Assembly: GCF_030272615.1 (NCBI RefSeq)
Contig: NC_081409.1
Span: 652,088,468 to 652,152,467 of the forward strand
Origin: Cryptomeria japonica
Lineage: Eukaryota > Streptophyta > Pinopsida > Cupressales > Cupressaceae
DNA length: 64,000 nucleotides
Direction of reading: 5' to 3'
Below, piece by piece: positions 24,101 through 36,100 of this stretch. The position numbers and the translations under genes were made by a program. The notes below the pieces were generated by a model, which was not told the DNA's origin, searched no databases, and worked only from the letters and a program-made list of their open reading frames with translations. Position 1 is the first letter of the stretch. Each line of letters begins with the position of its first letter.

Positions 24101-24105
24101 CCCAT

Positions 24106-24890
24106 TTGAAGTAATTAATTGAGGAGAGTTAGATCAAAGGCTCTTAGATCAATTTTTTTTTTTATAGAACTTCTTTACTTCTAAACCATACTTGCAGTGT
24201 AGTCTCCTTCGCACCTATCAAAATGCTGATAAAAAACCACTTTTACATTAACTTTTGGGGGGTCAAATGAATTCATTTAGAAATTTTTTCTTTTTAAGTA
24301 ATTATTCCTTATTATAAGCTTTCCAAATAGTATAATTTTTAATATATTTCATTTCATTAATATATTTATGTTTTATTTCTTATGAATGTATTTTTTTTTA
24401 TAAAAAAATAAGGATTGTGTTTCACACGTGGAAAATTTAAAAAATAGAGAAAAAATTGTAAAAAATGTGTTTTTCTTTAAGTATTGATATCCTCATTTCA
24501 ACACAAAAATAAGAAGTTAATTAAAATGCATACAAAAAAAGTTATGCATTACTGAATAAACCTTTGTCCAATATACAATAACTCTATCTTAAAACATTAA
24601 CTAAAAAATATATATGTAACAAAAAGTTATGAAAAAATATCCATTCACTAGATATTGGTGTGCAAATTATATATTTCAAAAATTAGAATTTCCTTCTTGA
24701 TTTAAAAAAATGTTATGCATTACCAAATAAATGTCACTTCTAAAAAATGTTGATTACTATAAATATTGAGTTATTAAAAGTTACATAACAATATGGACAA
24801 TTAATTTATAATCATTTAAAAATATATATATTTAGAATCTATATGAATAACCTCAAAAATTAGTAGTTTACTTCATCTTCAAATTCTTAA
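24106..24890. other. AT-rich spacer, no gene seen
   Basis: Strongly AT-rich with many A and T runs. No coding or terminal-repeat signal was recognised. Confidence 0.55.
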
Positions 24891-26658
24891 GGGTTTAGCT
24901 ACTATAGGTTTTAGAAAGTAAAGATCTAATGCAAAATGTTGATTTTAGTGTCAAAGTTGGCAAAAAAGTGTAACCTAGTTGTAAAGGGTAAATTTGATTT
25001 GGCAATTTGCAACATAGATGGAGAAATCACCAAATCAATTTCACCTGGAAGACTTTTAAATTCAAAAGAGGGAAGGGGAATCCACTAGATTCAGTCACTA
25101 AATCAGATTAAGAGTAAATACTAAGTAGATTGATTGAAATGGAATGTGTTCGACCCTCTTTTGTAATTTAACTAGTTGAATTAAGACAAAGTTTTGGAAA
25201 TGTAGACAAATTTGAGAAAATAGTGAGCTACAGGTTTGAGATTTTGTCATGCACCTAGATCTGAGAAGTATGAGATGATTCAGAGCTGCTCTAGGAAAAC
25301 TACCAAAAGTAGCAGGAACCATGTGTTCAGACCAAGGTGCCCACCCTTTTGGTCCTCCAAATTTTTTGTGCATCAAAAAGGGTTTTTCCATATCTACAAT
25401 TAAAGATTAATTTCATAAGAACAAACCTATGCACCTATTTCCTACAAACAAAAAGAAAATAAAAAGGGGTTGGGAATAGGGGTTTGCCTTAGTCAAACCC
25501 CTATTGGAATCAACCTTCAATGAAATATTGCAAATTCTTGAAATGAATAATTTAAAGGTATACCTTAGATCTGCAATGATGAGTAATGACGATGCTTTAC
25601 TTCTTGAATGTAATCACACATGTTAAATGAAATGGCATGAACATGATTAAACCTTAACACACACACATGTTTGGAGATGAATGATGTAAAGTTTCTCTAC
25701 AATGGTTGATGTAGACTTGATGAATGCTTGAGAAGACTTCACATAGCCTACACCTTAACTTCATAAGAGGCTCCTTCAATTGCTTTTTGATGGATTGTAT
25801 CATTAGATTTGATTAGATGCTTCAAATGAGGAAAGGAAAGGTTATATGTATGAAACCCTAACTTTGTTTTGAGTCATATGTCGACTTAGAAATGATATTT
25901 TTTTCCAATTTCTTGGATTTGAACATTAAAATAGCGCCAAAACATGCTGACAAAATTTAGGGAGAAAACATTAGGACCAGGTAGCTAGCTACCTAGTTTG
26001 AACACACGATGTGACCAACTTTTTGTCAAAATTTCAAGGAAGAAAGATATTATGATTTTAGAGCTAATTCCAAGAGTATGGAAATTTGAGGTGTTTCAAT
26101 ATGAGAAATAGGGCCTTGAAGGTTGAAACAGGACAAAATTAGGGCTTTTGATGAAATGATTAATTAGAAGAATAAAAAGAGGTACACTTAGGGTAAAGGG
26201 CCCAATTTTATGATGTGTGGAAAAAGAAGACTTTAGATTTAATTAAATTCTTAAAGTGAATTTAAAATAATGCTGCCACTTATGCCTCATGCATAAATGA
26301 GATGAGAAGACCTCCTTACATACTTTCCCATCATCAATGTTAATTTTTTGACATAGGCCGACATGAAGAAATAATTCCCACTTAAATTTGAGATAGGTCT
26401 AAGGGCTCAAATTGGGCCCCAATTAGGGAGGACTATGGTGTGGCACCATGGTCCCAGTGAGGACCAAGGTGCCACACCTTGGTCTTACCCCACATTGGGA
26501 AAAGTTTAAGGGGTCTCAACAAGATAAAATATTGTATAAAGGCCAATTTTGCATGGTAGAGAAAAAAATGGGTCCATATCAAGTGTGAAGATGAGAACAC
26601 TGAGGTGAGGGCCCCAAATATGATCAAAATTGGAAAGGTGCAAGTTTAGGATACTGCA
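24891..26658 (-). repeat. presumed 3' LTR of Gypsy-1, left edge uncertain
   Basis: On the minus strand the sequence begins TGCAGTATCC at 26658, immediately after a purine tract, as a 3' LTR should. I could not find the partner LTR or the terminal CA, so the left edge is a guess based on the change to very AT-rich sequence. A 97-codon minus-strand frame at 25098-25391 and a 64-codon one at 26433-26627 have no recognisable domains. Confidence 0.45.
26437..26478. repeat. inverted repeat inside the Gypsy-1 LTR
   Basis: GGTGTGGCACCATGGTCC and GGACCAAGGTGCCACACC form an imperfect 18-base inverted repeat around a short loop. It could fold into a hairpin in the transcript. A related phrase, ACCAAGGTGCCCACC, recurs near 25332. 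Confidence 0.6.
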
Positions 26659-26674
26659 TTTAGCCCCCACTTTA
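26659..26674 (-). promoter_or_regulatory. polypurine tract of Gypsy-1
   Basis: On the minus strand AAAGTGGGGGCTAAA directly precedes TGCAGTATCC, a classical polypurine tract / 3' LTR junction. Confidence 0.75.
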
Positions 26675-28619
26675 GCGAGAGTATGAGCCTATGAAAATAC
26701 TCATGATAAAGTAGAAGAAAGAAAGAGATCAAGAAGATGAGGAATATGGAGCAAACTCACAAGGATAATAAGATATCACTAATTTTAAGGAATCAAGCCC
26801 CCAATATTAGGATCTTAACTCACTCATACATATGCAAAGGCACACAAAAAGACACACAACAAAAGCTAAGAATCAAAAAATAAGACCTTAAGTGAACTAG
26901 CTGTAGAGACCTCAATATCAAAATGTCTCAATAACTAATGTGATTCTTAAAAAATTACATCTCACGAACATAATCGATCACATAAAAGAGAAAATAAAGC
27001 ATCATCCATGAACTATAAATAGTAAAACAATAAGTTCATGAGATGAAGAAGAGAGTGCATGAATACACATTAGATGTGTTTATCTAGGGGATCCATGAGA
27101 AGAATGATAAGAGAGGGCATGGAATACACCCCTATATTTTGTTATCTAGGTGAACCATTGTGGGAAAAGTACATGGACAACTCACCCCTAGATGTTTTTA
27201 TCTAGGTGATCCATGTGGGGAGGAGAGTAAGACTACTCTAGCTATTTTTAGTTAGTTCCACCCATCCTCGTGCGTCTGTGTAAGTGATGTCCCATTTCAA
27301 GTGTAAAGAACCCTATGTAAGAGTCTTTTCTCTTTTATTGAGTGCGCTTCAACCTGTTGAAGACATGTAATGTAAATGCAAATGCCAAGCTGTGAATGAT
27401 AGATACATGCTTGGTTTCGAGGCCATCTTGTTTAAGAGTCTTTTCTCTAGTTTCGATGACGTGTAACCCCATCTAAGATATATATCAAATGTGGCATTTT
27501 CTTTAAAGTGTGAAGCATCTCCCTCTAATTTTTTTACTCTAGTTTCAAGAATGAATACCTCATTTAAGACATGCAAAAATGATATGCAAGAGGTAAAGTA
27601 CAATATAGTACAAAGGGACTGATATGGGTGCCCCCCCTAAAAATGTCAACATAAACCTATGTTGATGTCTTAAGGAAGATAGTGACAATGATACCTTACC
27701 TTCAATACCAAGGATATATCTTTAGGAAACAATGTCATAAATCCAAGATAGAGACAGAATACTCTTCAAGCAAGGATAAGATAGTTGAAAAAAAGATATC
27801 TTGCAACAAGTGTAAAGGAGATCCTTGGAAGAGAAATGATCTTTGCTCAAAAGAAATCTAACTCTAGAAGGAGATATCTTGAACAAACATAGCATCTTCT
27901 ACCAAAGAAAGGGAAGGAGAAAAATCATTCATACCTTCCTCCCATTACTAGGTCAAAGGGATTATTGTTGAAGGATGACACAGTTTTGACCCAATGTAAA
28001 GGGGTAAGTTTATGGTAGGTGTACATTGTCAAGTGAATAAGAGGTTGTAGCCAAGGACTTAAACCTCTTGTATAAGAGAGAATCCTTAATAAAACAATAA
28101 CTTCACGCAAGGAATGACACCAATTTATGAACAAACACCACTCCACAAAGGAAAAGTATATCCTTAGAGAAAAGAGAGGAAGAGAAATCATTGCCCCCCC
28201 CAAGTGTAAGGATAATGAGAAGAATTACACAACTTCCAAAGAAAAATTATTCATAAGAGACATAATATTTCAAATAAAGAATAGGTCCTAACAAGGGACA
28301 CCCATGTACTCACATGAAGGATAATTCTATGCAAGAAAGGACATAATGTTATGAACAATGCAATCCATAAAGGAAATGGTGAAACCTTGGAAAGAGAAAA
28401 TATAATATGATTGCCCACAAAGCATAGAGAAAACAATAAATATACTATTATTTTTCTCACTAAGTTTGATTGTACTCAAAATTATACCACCATGAGTGAT
28501 AATGAGCCTCCAATGGGTAGGCTAAAAATGCCACATAATGAGGAGCAACATAATAGGAACTTGAATGTTATTTGAAATGATTATGAGAAATATGCCATTC
28601 ATCGTCAAATGTTTTTTGT
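26675..28619 (-). other. Gypsy-1 non-coding 3' region
   Basis: Nearly 2 kb between the last recognisable coding motif and the polypurine tract. Small minus-strand frames (27349-27603, 27925-28203, 28251-28460) have no motif I recognise. Degenerate 60-bp tandem repeats lie at about 27050-27230. RT and integrase motifs were looked for on the minus strand and not seen. Confidence 0.5.
27050..27230. repeat. degenerate 60-bp tandem repeat, about three units
   Basis: Three successive units share a TTATCTAGGTGATCCAT-like core with short phrases such as GCATG and CACCCCTA before it. The cores lie near 27080, 27150 and 27199. Units differ considerably. Confidence 0.6.
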
Positions 28620-29395
28620 ATGTTGCATAAATCAATGAAATGTATTTTTATTTTCAAAGCTTGACACTCATTAGTAGAATGGACATGAATTGATGATACT
28701 TGCAAAAAGAAGAATTTTCAAGATGTTGTCTATGTTTTCTTCTTCTTTTAGGGAAAAGAAGAGAGATTAAATTAACATGGATAAGATTGGACAAAATATT
28801 TTCTTGTTGTAACACCATATTGGAATGAGATGACATGGATTCACTAAACAATGCAGGAGGGGATGTTGATAAAGGAAGAGGTTGGAAACCTATCTTTTCA
28901 TTAGAAGAGTGTGATTTCTCATGACTTTAAAGACTTTGTTGCACACATCCTAGAACTTGTCCATTGTACTTGTTGTTATCATTATCAAGACATGTGTTAG
29001 AAGGAGAAGTGGGAACTAGTTTAGAAGCTTGGATAAAAGACACAAAAGGCTTAGTGAAGGCTTGAATCTTAGATTGAGGGATCTTACACCCATTGGAGGA
29101 GGGTGTAAAGTCTCTTGTACCCCAATTTCTTTTTGTAGAAGTATCATTGATAGGAGAAGGTGTTGTTGAAGGAATCATAGTACTCAAGGGGGAAATATAT
29201 CCTACTTCATCATAAGTGAAATTATAAGGATTGGAATCATCATTTTTGTGTGAAGTTCATTGTTATATATGAATTTGATTGTTCGATTAAGGGTAGAAGA
29301 GATTGTTTTCATAGCATGAATCCATGGTCAACCTAGAAGAAGGTTATAATTAAAATGGTTGGGCATGACATGAATAGGAGTAGGCAAAGTCACTA
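28620..29395 (-). pseudogene. Gypsy-1 protease end and downstream zinc-finger-like region
   Basis: Just inside the insertion border, the minus strand resumes the protease frame and soon reads NYNLLLG-stop-PWIHAM, the conserved L-L-G-R-P-W-I-H block with Arg replaced by a stop. An open Ser/Thr/Pro-rich piece follows (29187 to 28927). Near 28690-28650 there is C-K-Y-H, then after a one-base shift H-S-T-N-E-C-Q-A-L-K, which resembles the C-x2-H-x4-H-x4-C finger normally found in gag of Tat-type elements. Here it lies after the protease. The region is broken by stops and shifts. Confidence 0.65.
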
Positions 29396-29400
29396 GTCCT
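29396..29400 (+). repeat. left target-site duplication of the Tat-like element
   Basis: GTCCT here and at 56636-56640. Removing everything between them and one copy makes the protease frame of Gypsy-1 continuous on the minus strand, which is independent support for the border. An alternative phase (AGTCC / GGTCC, one mismatch) would put the TG of the LTR start inside the element. Confidence 0.85.
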
Positions 29401-30347
29401 GTAATACCCAAAAAATGGTCACCTAAACCATGGGCCCCTAATCTCGACTACATCACCAAGGTCCTAACCAAAGGCAATTAAATCAATCATGAGCACCTAA
29501 TTAATTAATTCTTAAATCATCAATGTCACATGGCAAATAAATCATTCTATATTAATTAAATGTTTATTTAATAAATTATTGAGTCCAAGTAAATCATTTT
29601 AACCAATTATCATATTTATTTAATTAAATATCCTAGCATATTAAATTAATAAATAAATTTGCCATTAAATCATTAAAAAATAATTAATTTGAAAAAAAGA
29701 ATTAAATTTGGAAAAATAAATAAAAAAGAAATTAAATGGAAAAATCTCAGAAAATAAATTAAAACAATTAAATCAATTAAATATCAAAATTGAATAAAAA
29801 TATGAAATAAATCAATTTTTCTAATTTTATCTTAAATTTAGTTCAATTTTCTTTAAAGCTGAGAAAAGTAGCTAATCACATCAATTCACCTAGATTGTGC
29901 TTCCTTTTGGAGAATCTCTGTTGTTCATCATTAATCAATCTTGATCATTGGTCTCTCCCTGGATTTTCTACAAATTCAAGCTCTCATCTCTCATTAAAAA
30001 AAAACCTGGACATTTATTGTTATTATGTTATTTTTTCTCTAGGTCCATTGAGATTTTGTTCTTTAAGCATATTGCATATTTGTTAACTCATCTAGCTTAA
30101 ATATTTCATATCTTGCATCCATTTAGCTCAATTTTGTGCTCATATAAATTAAATCCTTCATTTAGGTGTTGTCTAGTCACTAGTGTTGCATAAACAAATT
30201 TGAGAGCAATACTAAAACTCACATCTACTAGAAGGAAATAGGTCGCTTTGTAATGGTTTTATTATTGATTTACTAACCATGCATCTAATGACTTAATTAA
30301 AGTGTTTTGTATTTAGATATAGATATAGGTCCACTTTTCACACACAC
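29400..30347 (+). repeat. 5' LTR of the Tat-like element
   Basis: Begins TGTAATACCC and ends in TTTTCACACACAC. From about 29635 it matches 55875-56633 closely in order and wording. The middle is very AT-rich, with many AATTAAAT words. The last base is ambiguous by one or two positions. Confidence 0.85.
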
Positions 30348-30354
30348 CATTTTT

Positions 30355-30372
30355 TGGTGCCCACCATGGGGC
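30355..30372 (+). promoter_or_regulatory. primer binding site of the Tat-like element
   Basis: TGGTGCCCACCATGGGGC lies eight bases after the LTR. It has the form of the primer sites seen in some plant gypsy elements and is not the iMet type. The exact primer tRNA cannot be told by eye. Confidence 0.6.
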
Positions 30373-31289
30373 TCGAGAATTCAATTTTTTGGCCTTCCAC
30401 TCATTCATTTTTTTTCCTTAATTTCATCCATGCAGTCTCTACAAACTATCGGCGAGTTTCTGTAGCATACAGTACAAGATTTGTGTTTTGTCATATAATT
30501 TTGTGAGATTCATCATACGATATTCTTCTTCTATCTTTTTGTTAAGTATTTACTCATCTAGTTGGATGAGAATGCTTGTACAGTCTGTGATTTTTTATCA
30601 TACTACTTGGTGAGAATAGTCGTACGATTTTATATTTTTCGTATTAAAAACAAAGAGATTTTTAGGGTTTTTCTTGAATTGAATTTGGATTTACTGACGC
30701 TAAACCTGATTTGTGTTCTGTCTACCTGAGATATTTTCATAGCCTAACTGGTTTTTTTGTAGATTGCTTGTCAAAGAATCCATCAATCAAACTTACACCT
30801 ATCAAAGAATCCATTACTCAAAAAACAATATGACTACTGATAAATTATTTTTGTAGGTTGCTTAAGGACAATCAACTAATTATTGTGTATTCTTTAATTT
30901 ATTTCTAGGCACTTAAATTGTGATATGGTTAATGAACAAGTCTATTTTTTCATTTTTGAGAAAAATCTAAGAGGTAGGAGTATGCTCTTGTCTATACAAA
31001 CAATCAGAAATCCAGACCCTTAAAATTTTTTCTAGTTTTGAGATTTGTCTACCTTATAGCGGGCCTGTCACAATGGGAAAAAGTAATCACCCTATGAGAA
31101 CGACCCAAGTGAGTATAGCTAAACCCAAGCATTTTGACTCACTATAATAAATAGGCCTTTTGGGATTAAAGTCTCTGGGTATGGGATTATTTGAGTTTTC
31201 TCTTTAAGATCTCTCATATCGGGCATTTTGTAGGGCTTTGTGTTCTCAATCACGCTTGCATGACTACAACTTGTTCAGTACTATTGTCA

Positions 31290-31345
31290 TGAAGGATTGC
31301 ACCCGTGATGCTAAGCATGAAACCAAGCAATCCTATGAAACATGG
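31290..31345. repeat. block shared with 42610-42665
   Basis: AGGATTGCACCC-TGATGCTAAG is followed by GAAACCAAG-AATCCTAT in both places. On the minus strand both give an F-I-G-x-L-G-F-x-L-S-I-x-G-A-I-L peptide, so they descend from one sequence. They may be remnants of LTRs of another nested element spanning about 31-43 kb. Confidence 0.6.
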
Positions 31346-32039
31346 AAACACCTTTGAGCCTGTGGGTTGCTCAAAATGAAGGTGAATCTCTGGGTTATGG
31401 GTCGACTTCCCTTGAATCCCTCCTAAAAACTTAAATATTGATGTGGAAAAGAGTGAGAGATAATCTAAAAATAATGAAAAAACTGCAACTAAACTAGGAG
31501 GTGATACACCGAAATTATAATAAGAACAGCCTAAAAACTCACAAGAATATGACAAAACTTCGCCCACACAAAATAATTGTTATCTTCAACCACATAAGTA
31601 TTTCTTAGGAAGGCTAAGAAAATCATAAACTTGGAAGGAAAACCAATTTCACAACCAAATTGACAAGTATCTCTTTTACACAACCTAAAATTTGTGATTA
31701 TACGAAAAGCAAGGATACATGCAAATGGAAGAAACTAAAATTCAGAGGTTTTTGGATCAAAACACAGTAAATATTTGTCAAATCTACAAAATGAACATGC
31801 ACAATTACCAAGGAAAACTCATGAAACTCTGTAATATCAAAGGAAATCTGCTGTATAAAACTAAAAATAAACTAAAGTGCTGAGATACAATGTTTTTTTA
31901 CAAAAATGTGTATGCAAAAAAGAAAGAACCAAGGGGAAAAAAGAAGGAGAATAGAAAAATATATAGATATCATGAAGAATATCTCCTCCAAAACCCTAAA
32001 ATGAAAAAGTTGCATGAGAAAAAGCCTTGGGTGAATTTG

Positions 32040-32390
32040 CCCAAAATAGCCTAAAAACCTCATGTGAAACTCTGCTAAAAATGGCCTCCAATTCTCAAAA
32101 CAAGACTTCAATTTATGCTGCATGAAAAAAGACCCCTTGTGCTAAAATTAGAACTATCAATCTGTTGCTAAAAATAGGTCCACTGAAGAAGCAAGACTCG
32201 TTGTCCAAAACTGCATGTCTTGCTACCAAATATAGAGTTGAGTGAAAACAAAAACCTCCCCTCTGAAAAATTGCATGATATGCGTAATGCTGATAATAAC
32301 TCAAATTGAAAGAAACTCCCTCTTTGTCGAAACTGCATGCTACTTGAGCCAAAAATAGTTCATGGACTGAAAAAGCACTCCTCGTGCATT
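32040..32390. repeat. degenerate tandem repeat, about 60-bp units
   Basis: Successive segments each begin with CATG and end with CTG or TTG, for example near 32207, 32272 and 32335, with spacings of about 50-95 bp. Units share phrases such as CTAAAAATAG and CTCC but are strongly diverged. Confidence 0.5.
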
Positions 32391-32754
32391 TATGAAATTA
32401 ATTATTTTATTTAGATAAATAGAATCTTTTAATTTATATAATTTATTTTAAATATGCTTCTATTTATAAAAATAAATAAATTAAAAATTAATTATTATAT
32501 TTAAATATTAATAATGATATTTTGTGTTTTAATTTCTTTTATTTAAATATGATTATTAATATTTAAATATAATAATAAAAACATTAAACAAAAAAAAAAG
32601 GGTTCAATGCCCCCATGGCTATCATGAACTAGGATTTAAAGTCCTAAATGGGAGTTAAAACAACTCAACCAATATTACAATAATAAAGACAACAAATTTT
32701 ATAAAAGAAATAAAACAAAGCCCATAATGTTCTCAAACTAGGGCATGCAAAAAT

Positions 32755-33116
32755 TGTTGAAATGTGGTGACTGATTAGTAAAGTACTGTACACTCAGCAC
32801 ATAATTTTTTTGCCATTTTTCGTTGATGAAAACCGACATTGTAATAAAACCCTAAAAAGGCCGACTTTGTTTGTTGCCCTAAAAACACATGTTATAAGTG
32901 GCTAGGATGCTTAAGGCATTGTAGGGTTGATGTACTGTTTTTGCTGGATAATAAGAAAGATTGGACGACTGTGTATGGTGGACGTAACCCATTCTGGGTG
33001 AACCACGTTAAATCTTTGTGTTATCTATGTCTTATTTTATTTCTTTATCTTTTGTATTTAAATCTACATATAATTGTTAGTTCATATTTGCTTCGAGTCT
33101 GGTTGAAACCCTAACA
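32755..33116 (+). repeat. 5' LTR of copia copy C
   Basis: 362 bp, starting TGTTGAAATG and ending GAAACCCTAACA. Aligns without gaps to 37240-37601. Confidence 0.95.
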
Positions 33117-33118
33117 AT

Positions 33119-33132
33119 TGGTATCAAAGCGA
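33119..33132 (+). promoter_or_regulatory. primer binding site of copia copy C
   Basis: TGGTATCAAAGCGA, an iMet-type primer site one base off the plant standard, two bases after the LTR. Confidence 0.85.
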
Positions 33133-33176
33133 GGTTTTCTGTAAATTGGCAGGACTTTCAGATTTGAGTGGGAGCA

Positions 33177-36100
33177 ATGGAGGATTCCAAATTCAAGGTT
33201 GAAAAATTTAACGGCCAAAATTATCAGTTATGGAAAATGCAGATGGAGGATTACCTGTATCAAAAGGATTTGTGGTGGCCATTGGAAGGAAAGGCAAAGA
33301 AATTGACCACAATATCAAATGAAGAGTGGGACATTTTAGATAGAAAGGCACTGGGATCCATTCTATTGTGCCTTGCATCATCTGTAGCATTCAATATAAC
33401 AGAAGCAAAAACGACTGTAGATTTGATGGAAACATTGGCTAAGTTGTATGAGAAACCCTCGGCTTCGAATAAGGTATTTCTTATGAAGCGTTTGTTTAAT
33501 TTGAAAATGAGTGAGGGAGGATCTGTAGCGGAGCACTTAAATGAATTTAATACAATTACCAGTCAATTGTCTTCAGTAAAAATTACCTTTGCAAAAGAGG
33601 TTAGGGCTCTCTTGATTTTATGTTCTTTGCCAGAGAGCTGGAATAGCTTGGTTATGGCTGTAAGTAACTCTATCTCTGGTAAAAATACTTTGGTATTTGA
33701 TGATATTGTTGGTGTTATCCTAAGCGAGGAAATGCGAAGGAAAAGCACAGGTGAGACTTCAACATCATCGGGTAGTGTTTTGAATGTGGAGAACAGAGGA
33801 AGATCAAAGGAAAGAGGAAAAGGCCCTGGGAATGAGAAGTCACGAGGGAAGTCAAAGAAAGGACGCTCTCAATCTAGAGGAAAGAAAGATTGTTGGTACT
33901 ATGGAAAGCCTGGTCATCTAAAGAAAGATTGTTGGTCTTGGAAAAACAAAGAAGGAGACAAAAATGAAAATGACAGTAAGGAAGCTAATATTGCAAGTAA
34001 TACTTTACAAGATGCTTTAATCTTATGTTTGGATAATGTTAATGATTCCTGGGTAATAGATTCTAGGGCTTCATTTCATGCTACACCCCATAGAAAATAT
34101 TTTCTAGATTATGTTCAAGGTGATTTTGGACAGGTATATTTGGGTGATGATGAGCCCTGTCAAATTGTTGGAAAAGGAAAGATAAAGATCAAGTTGCAGA
34201 ATGGTAATGACTGGTTTCTGGAGGAGGTAAGACATGTTCTTAATTTAAGAAGAAATTTAATTTCTACAGGGCAACTAGGTAGTGAAGGTTGCATAGTTAC
34301 CTTCTCAGACATTATGTGGAAGGTCACTAAAGGATCATTAGTAGTAGCTAAAGGTGCGAAGGTAGGCACATTATATCTATGTACTGGTAACACTTACTCT
34401 ACCTTAGCTGCTATAGATAAAGTTACTGCAAGGACAACAACAATAAATGTTGCAAGAACAGATTCGATAATGTGGCACCATAGGCTTGGGCACATGAGTG
34501 AGAAAGGGATGAAAATCCTTCACTCCAAAAATATATTGCCAGGACTAAAGAAGATTGATTTAGAGTTCTATGAAAACTGTGTTTATGGTAAACAGAAAAG
34601 AGTCAGATTTCTCAAGGTTGGGAAAGAGAAGAAGAGTGAGAAGTTAGAGCTTGTACATTCAGATGTATGGGGACTGGCTCAGGTATCATCTCTTGGTGGC
34701 TCTTGTTATTATGTTATTTTTATTGATGACTCAACCAGAAAAACATGGGTATATTTCCTAAAACAAAAATCAGATGTTTTTGAAACTTTTAAGAAATGGA
34801 AAGCTTTGGTTGAGAATGAGACAGGAAAAAAGTTGAAGTGTCTCAGATCGGATAATGGAGGTGAGTATTGTAGAAAAGCATTTGAAGATTACTGTTCCTT
34901 AAATGGGATTCAAAAGAAAAAGATAGTTCCAGGAACTCCACAGGAAAATGGTGTGTTAGAGAGAATGAATAGGACCATCATGGAACATGCGAGGAGCATG
35001 AGATTGCATGCTGGATTGCCCTTACATTTTTGGGCAGATGCTATACATACTACTATCTATTTGATAAATAGAGGACCTTCAACCCCTTTGGATGGTGGTA
35101 TTCCAAAGGAGGCATGGATTGGTAAAAAGGTAAATTATTCTTTTCTAAAAACTTTTGGTTGTGAAGCTTTTGTCCATGTTGATAAAGAAAATAGAACCAA
35201 GCTTGATGCTAAATCTCAGAAATGTACCTTCACTGGATATGGGATAGATGAATATGGCTATCGATTATGGGATTTTGAAAATAAGAAAATAATTAGAAGT
35301 AGAGATGTTATATTCAATGAGAAGGTTATGTATAAAGAACAGATGTAGGAAAAGAAGCTTGAACAGGACAAACAAGAATATGTGGTGTTGGATGAGATTC
35401 CTGAAAATGAAATGCCACAGGTACCTAATGCTCAGCAACAACAGATTATCCCACAAACTCCTGCAAGTGTTAGACATTCTACAAGGACAAGTAGACCCCC
35501 TGAAATATTTTCTCCTTCTTTGTATTCTATTTTATTAATGGATTCTGGTGAACTAGAAGAATATGAAGAAGCAATGCAGGTAGATGCCAAACAACAGTGG
35601 GAGCTAGGCATGAAAGAGGAGATGGACTCCTTGATGAAAAATAAGACTTGGGACTTAGTCCCTTTACCTACAGAAAAAAGAGCCTTGCCTAACAAATGGG
35701 TTTATCGACTGAAGGAGGAGGAAGGAGGTCAAAAAAGATATAAGGCCAGACTTGTGGTAAAAGGTTTTGCACAGAAAAAGGGTATAGATTATGATGAAAT
35801 ATTTTCTCCAGTTGTAAAAATGACTTCAATTAGAACCGTACTTAGTCTTGTGGCTGCAGATGATTTACATCTTGAACAATTAGATGTCAAAATAGCTTTT
35901 CTCCATGGAGATTTGGAGGAGGAAATTTACATGTTGCAACCACAGGGATGTGAGGTCAAAGGTAAGGAGAACTTGGTGTGTAGGTTGAAGAAAAGTCTAT
36001 ATGGCCTAAAGCAAGCACCCCAATAATGGTATTTACAATTTGATAGTTTCATGGCTAAACACAGTTATCATAGATGTCATTCTGATCATTGTGTATATTT

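Larger units (their letters stand above)
23724..24105 (-). mobile_element. TRIM: terminal-repeat retrotransposon in miniature
   Basis: Read on the minus strand, this is a complete tiny LTR element: two 159-bp direct repeats with TGTTGCAAG starts and (in the better preserved copy) a CTTGTAACA end, a 54-bp interior with an iMet-type primer site and a purine tract, and CCCAT at both outer edges (23724-23728, 24101-24105). It encodes nothing and would depend on proteins from another LTR element. The repeats align without gaps but differ at roughly a quarter of positions, so it is old. Published TRIMs have similar LTR lengths but usually longer interiors. Confidence 0.88.
30373..32754 (+). other. 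leader of the Tat-like element, left of copia copy C
   Basis: No gene recognised. 30470-30660 contains GTCGTACGA- and TCATACGA-like words that return in the leader part at 43120-43460. A short block at 31290-31345 recurs near 42610-42665 in the same orientation. 32040-32390 holds degenerate 60-bp repeats. The minus-strand frames at 31250-31567, 31872-32123 and 32113-32352 have no clear domains. Confidence 0.5.

Noticed and set aside
24891-26658. host gene in the small minus-strand frames at 25098-25391 and 26433-26627
   Set aside because: They lie in the presumed gypsy LTR and have no conserved domain or splice pattern I can support.
27050-27230. CRISPR-like array
   Set aside because: Units are adjacent and diverged, with no constant repeat and unique spacers, in a plant genome.
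29895-30086. 63-codon plus-strand frame
   Set aside because: Inside an LTR, and broken in the other LTR copy.
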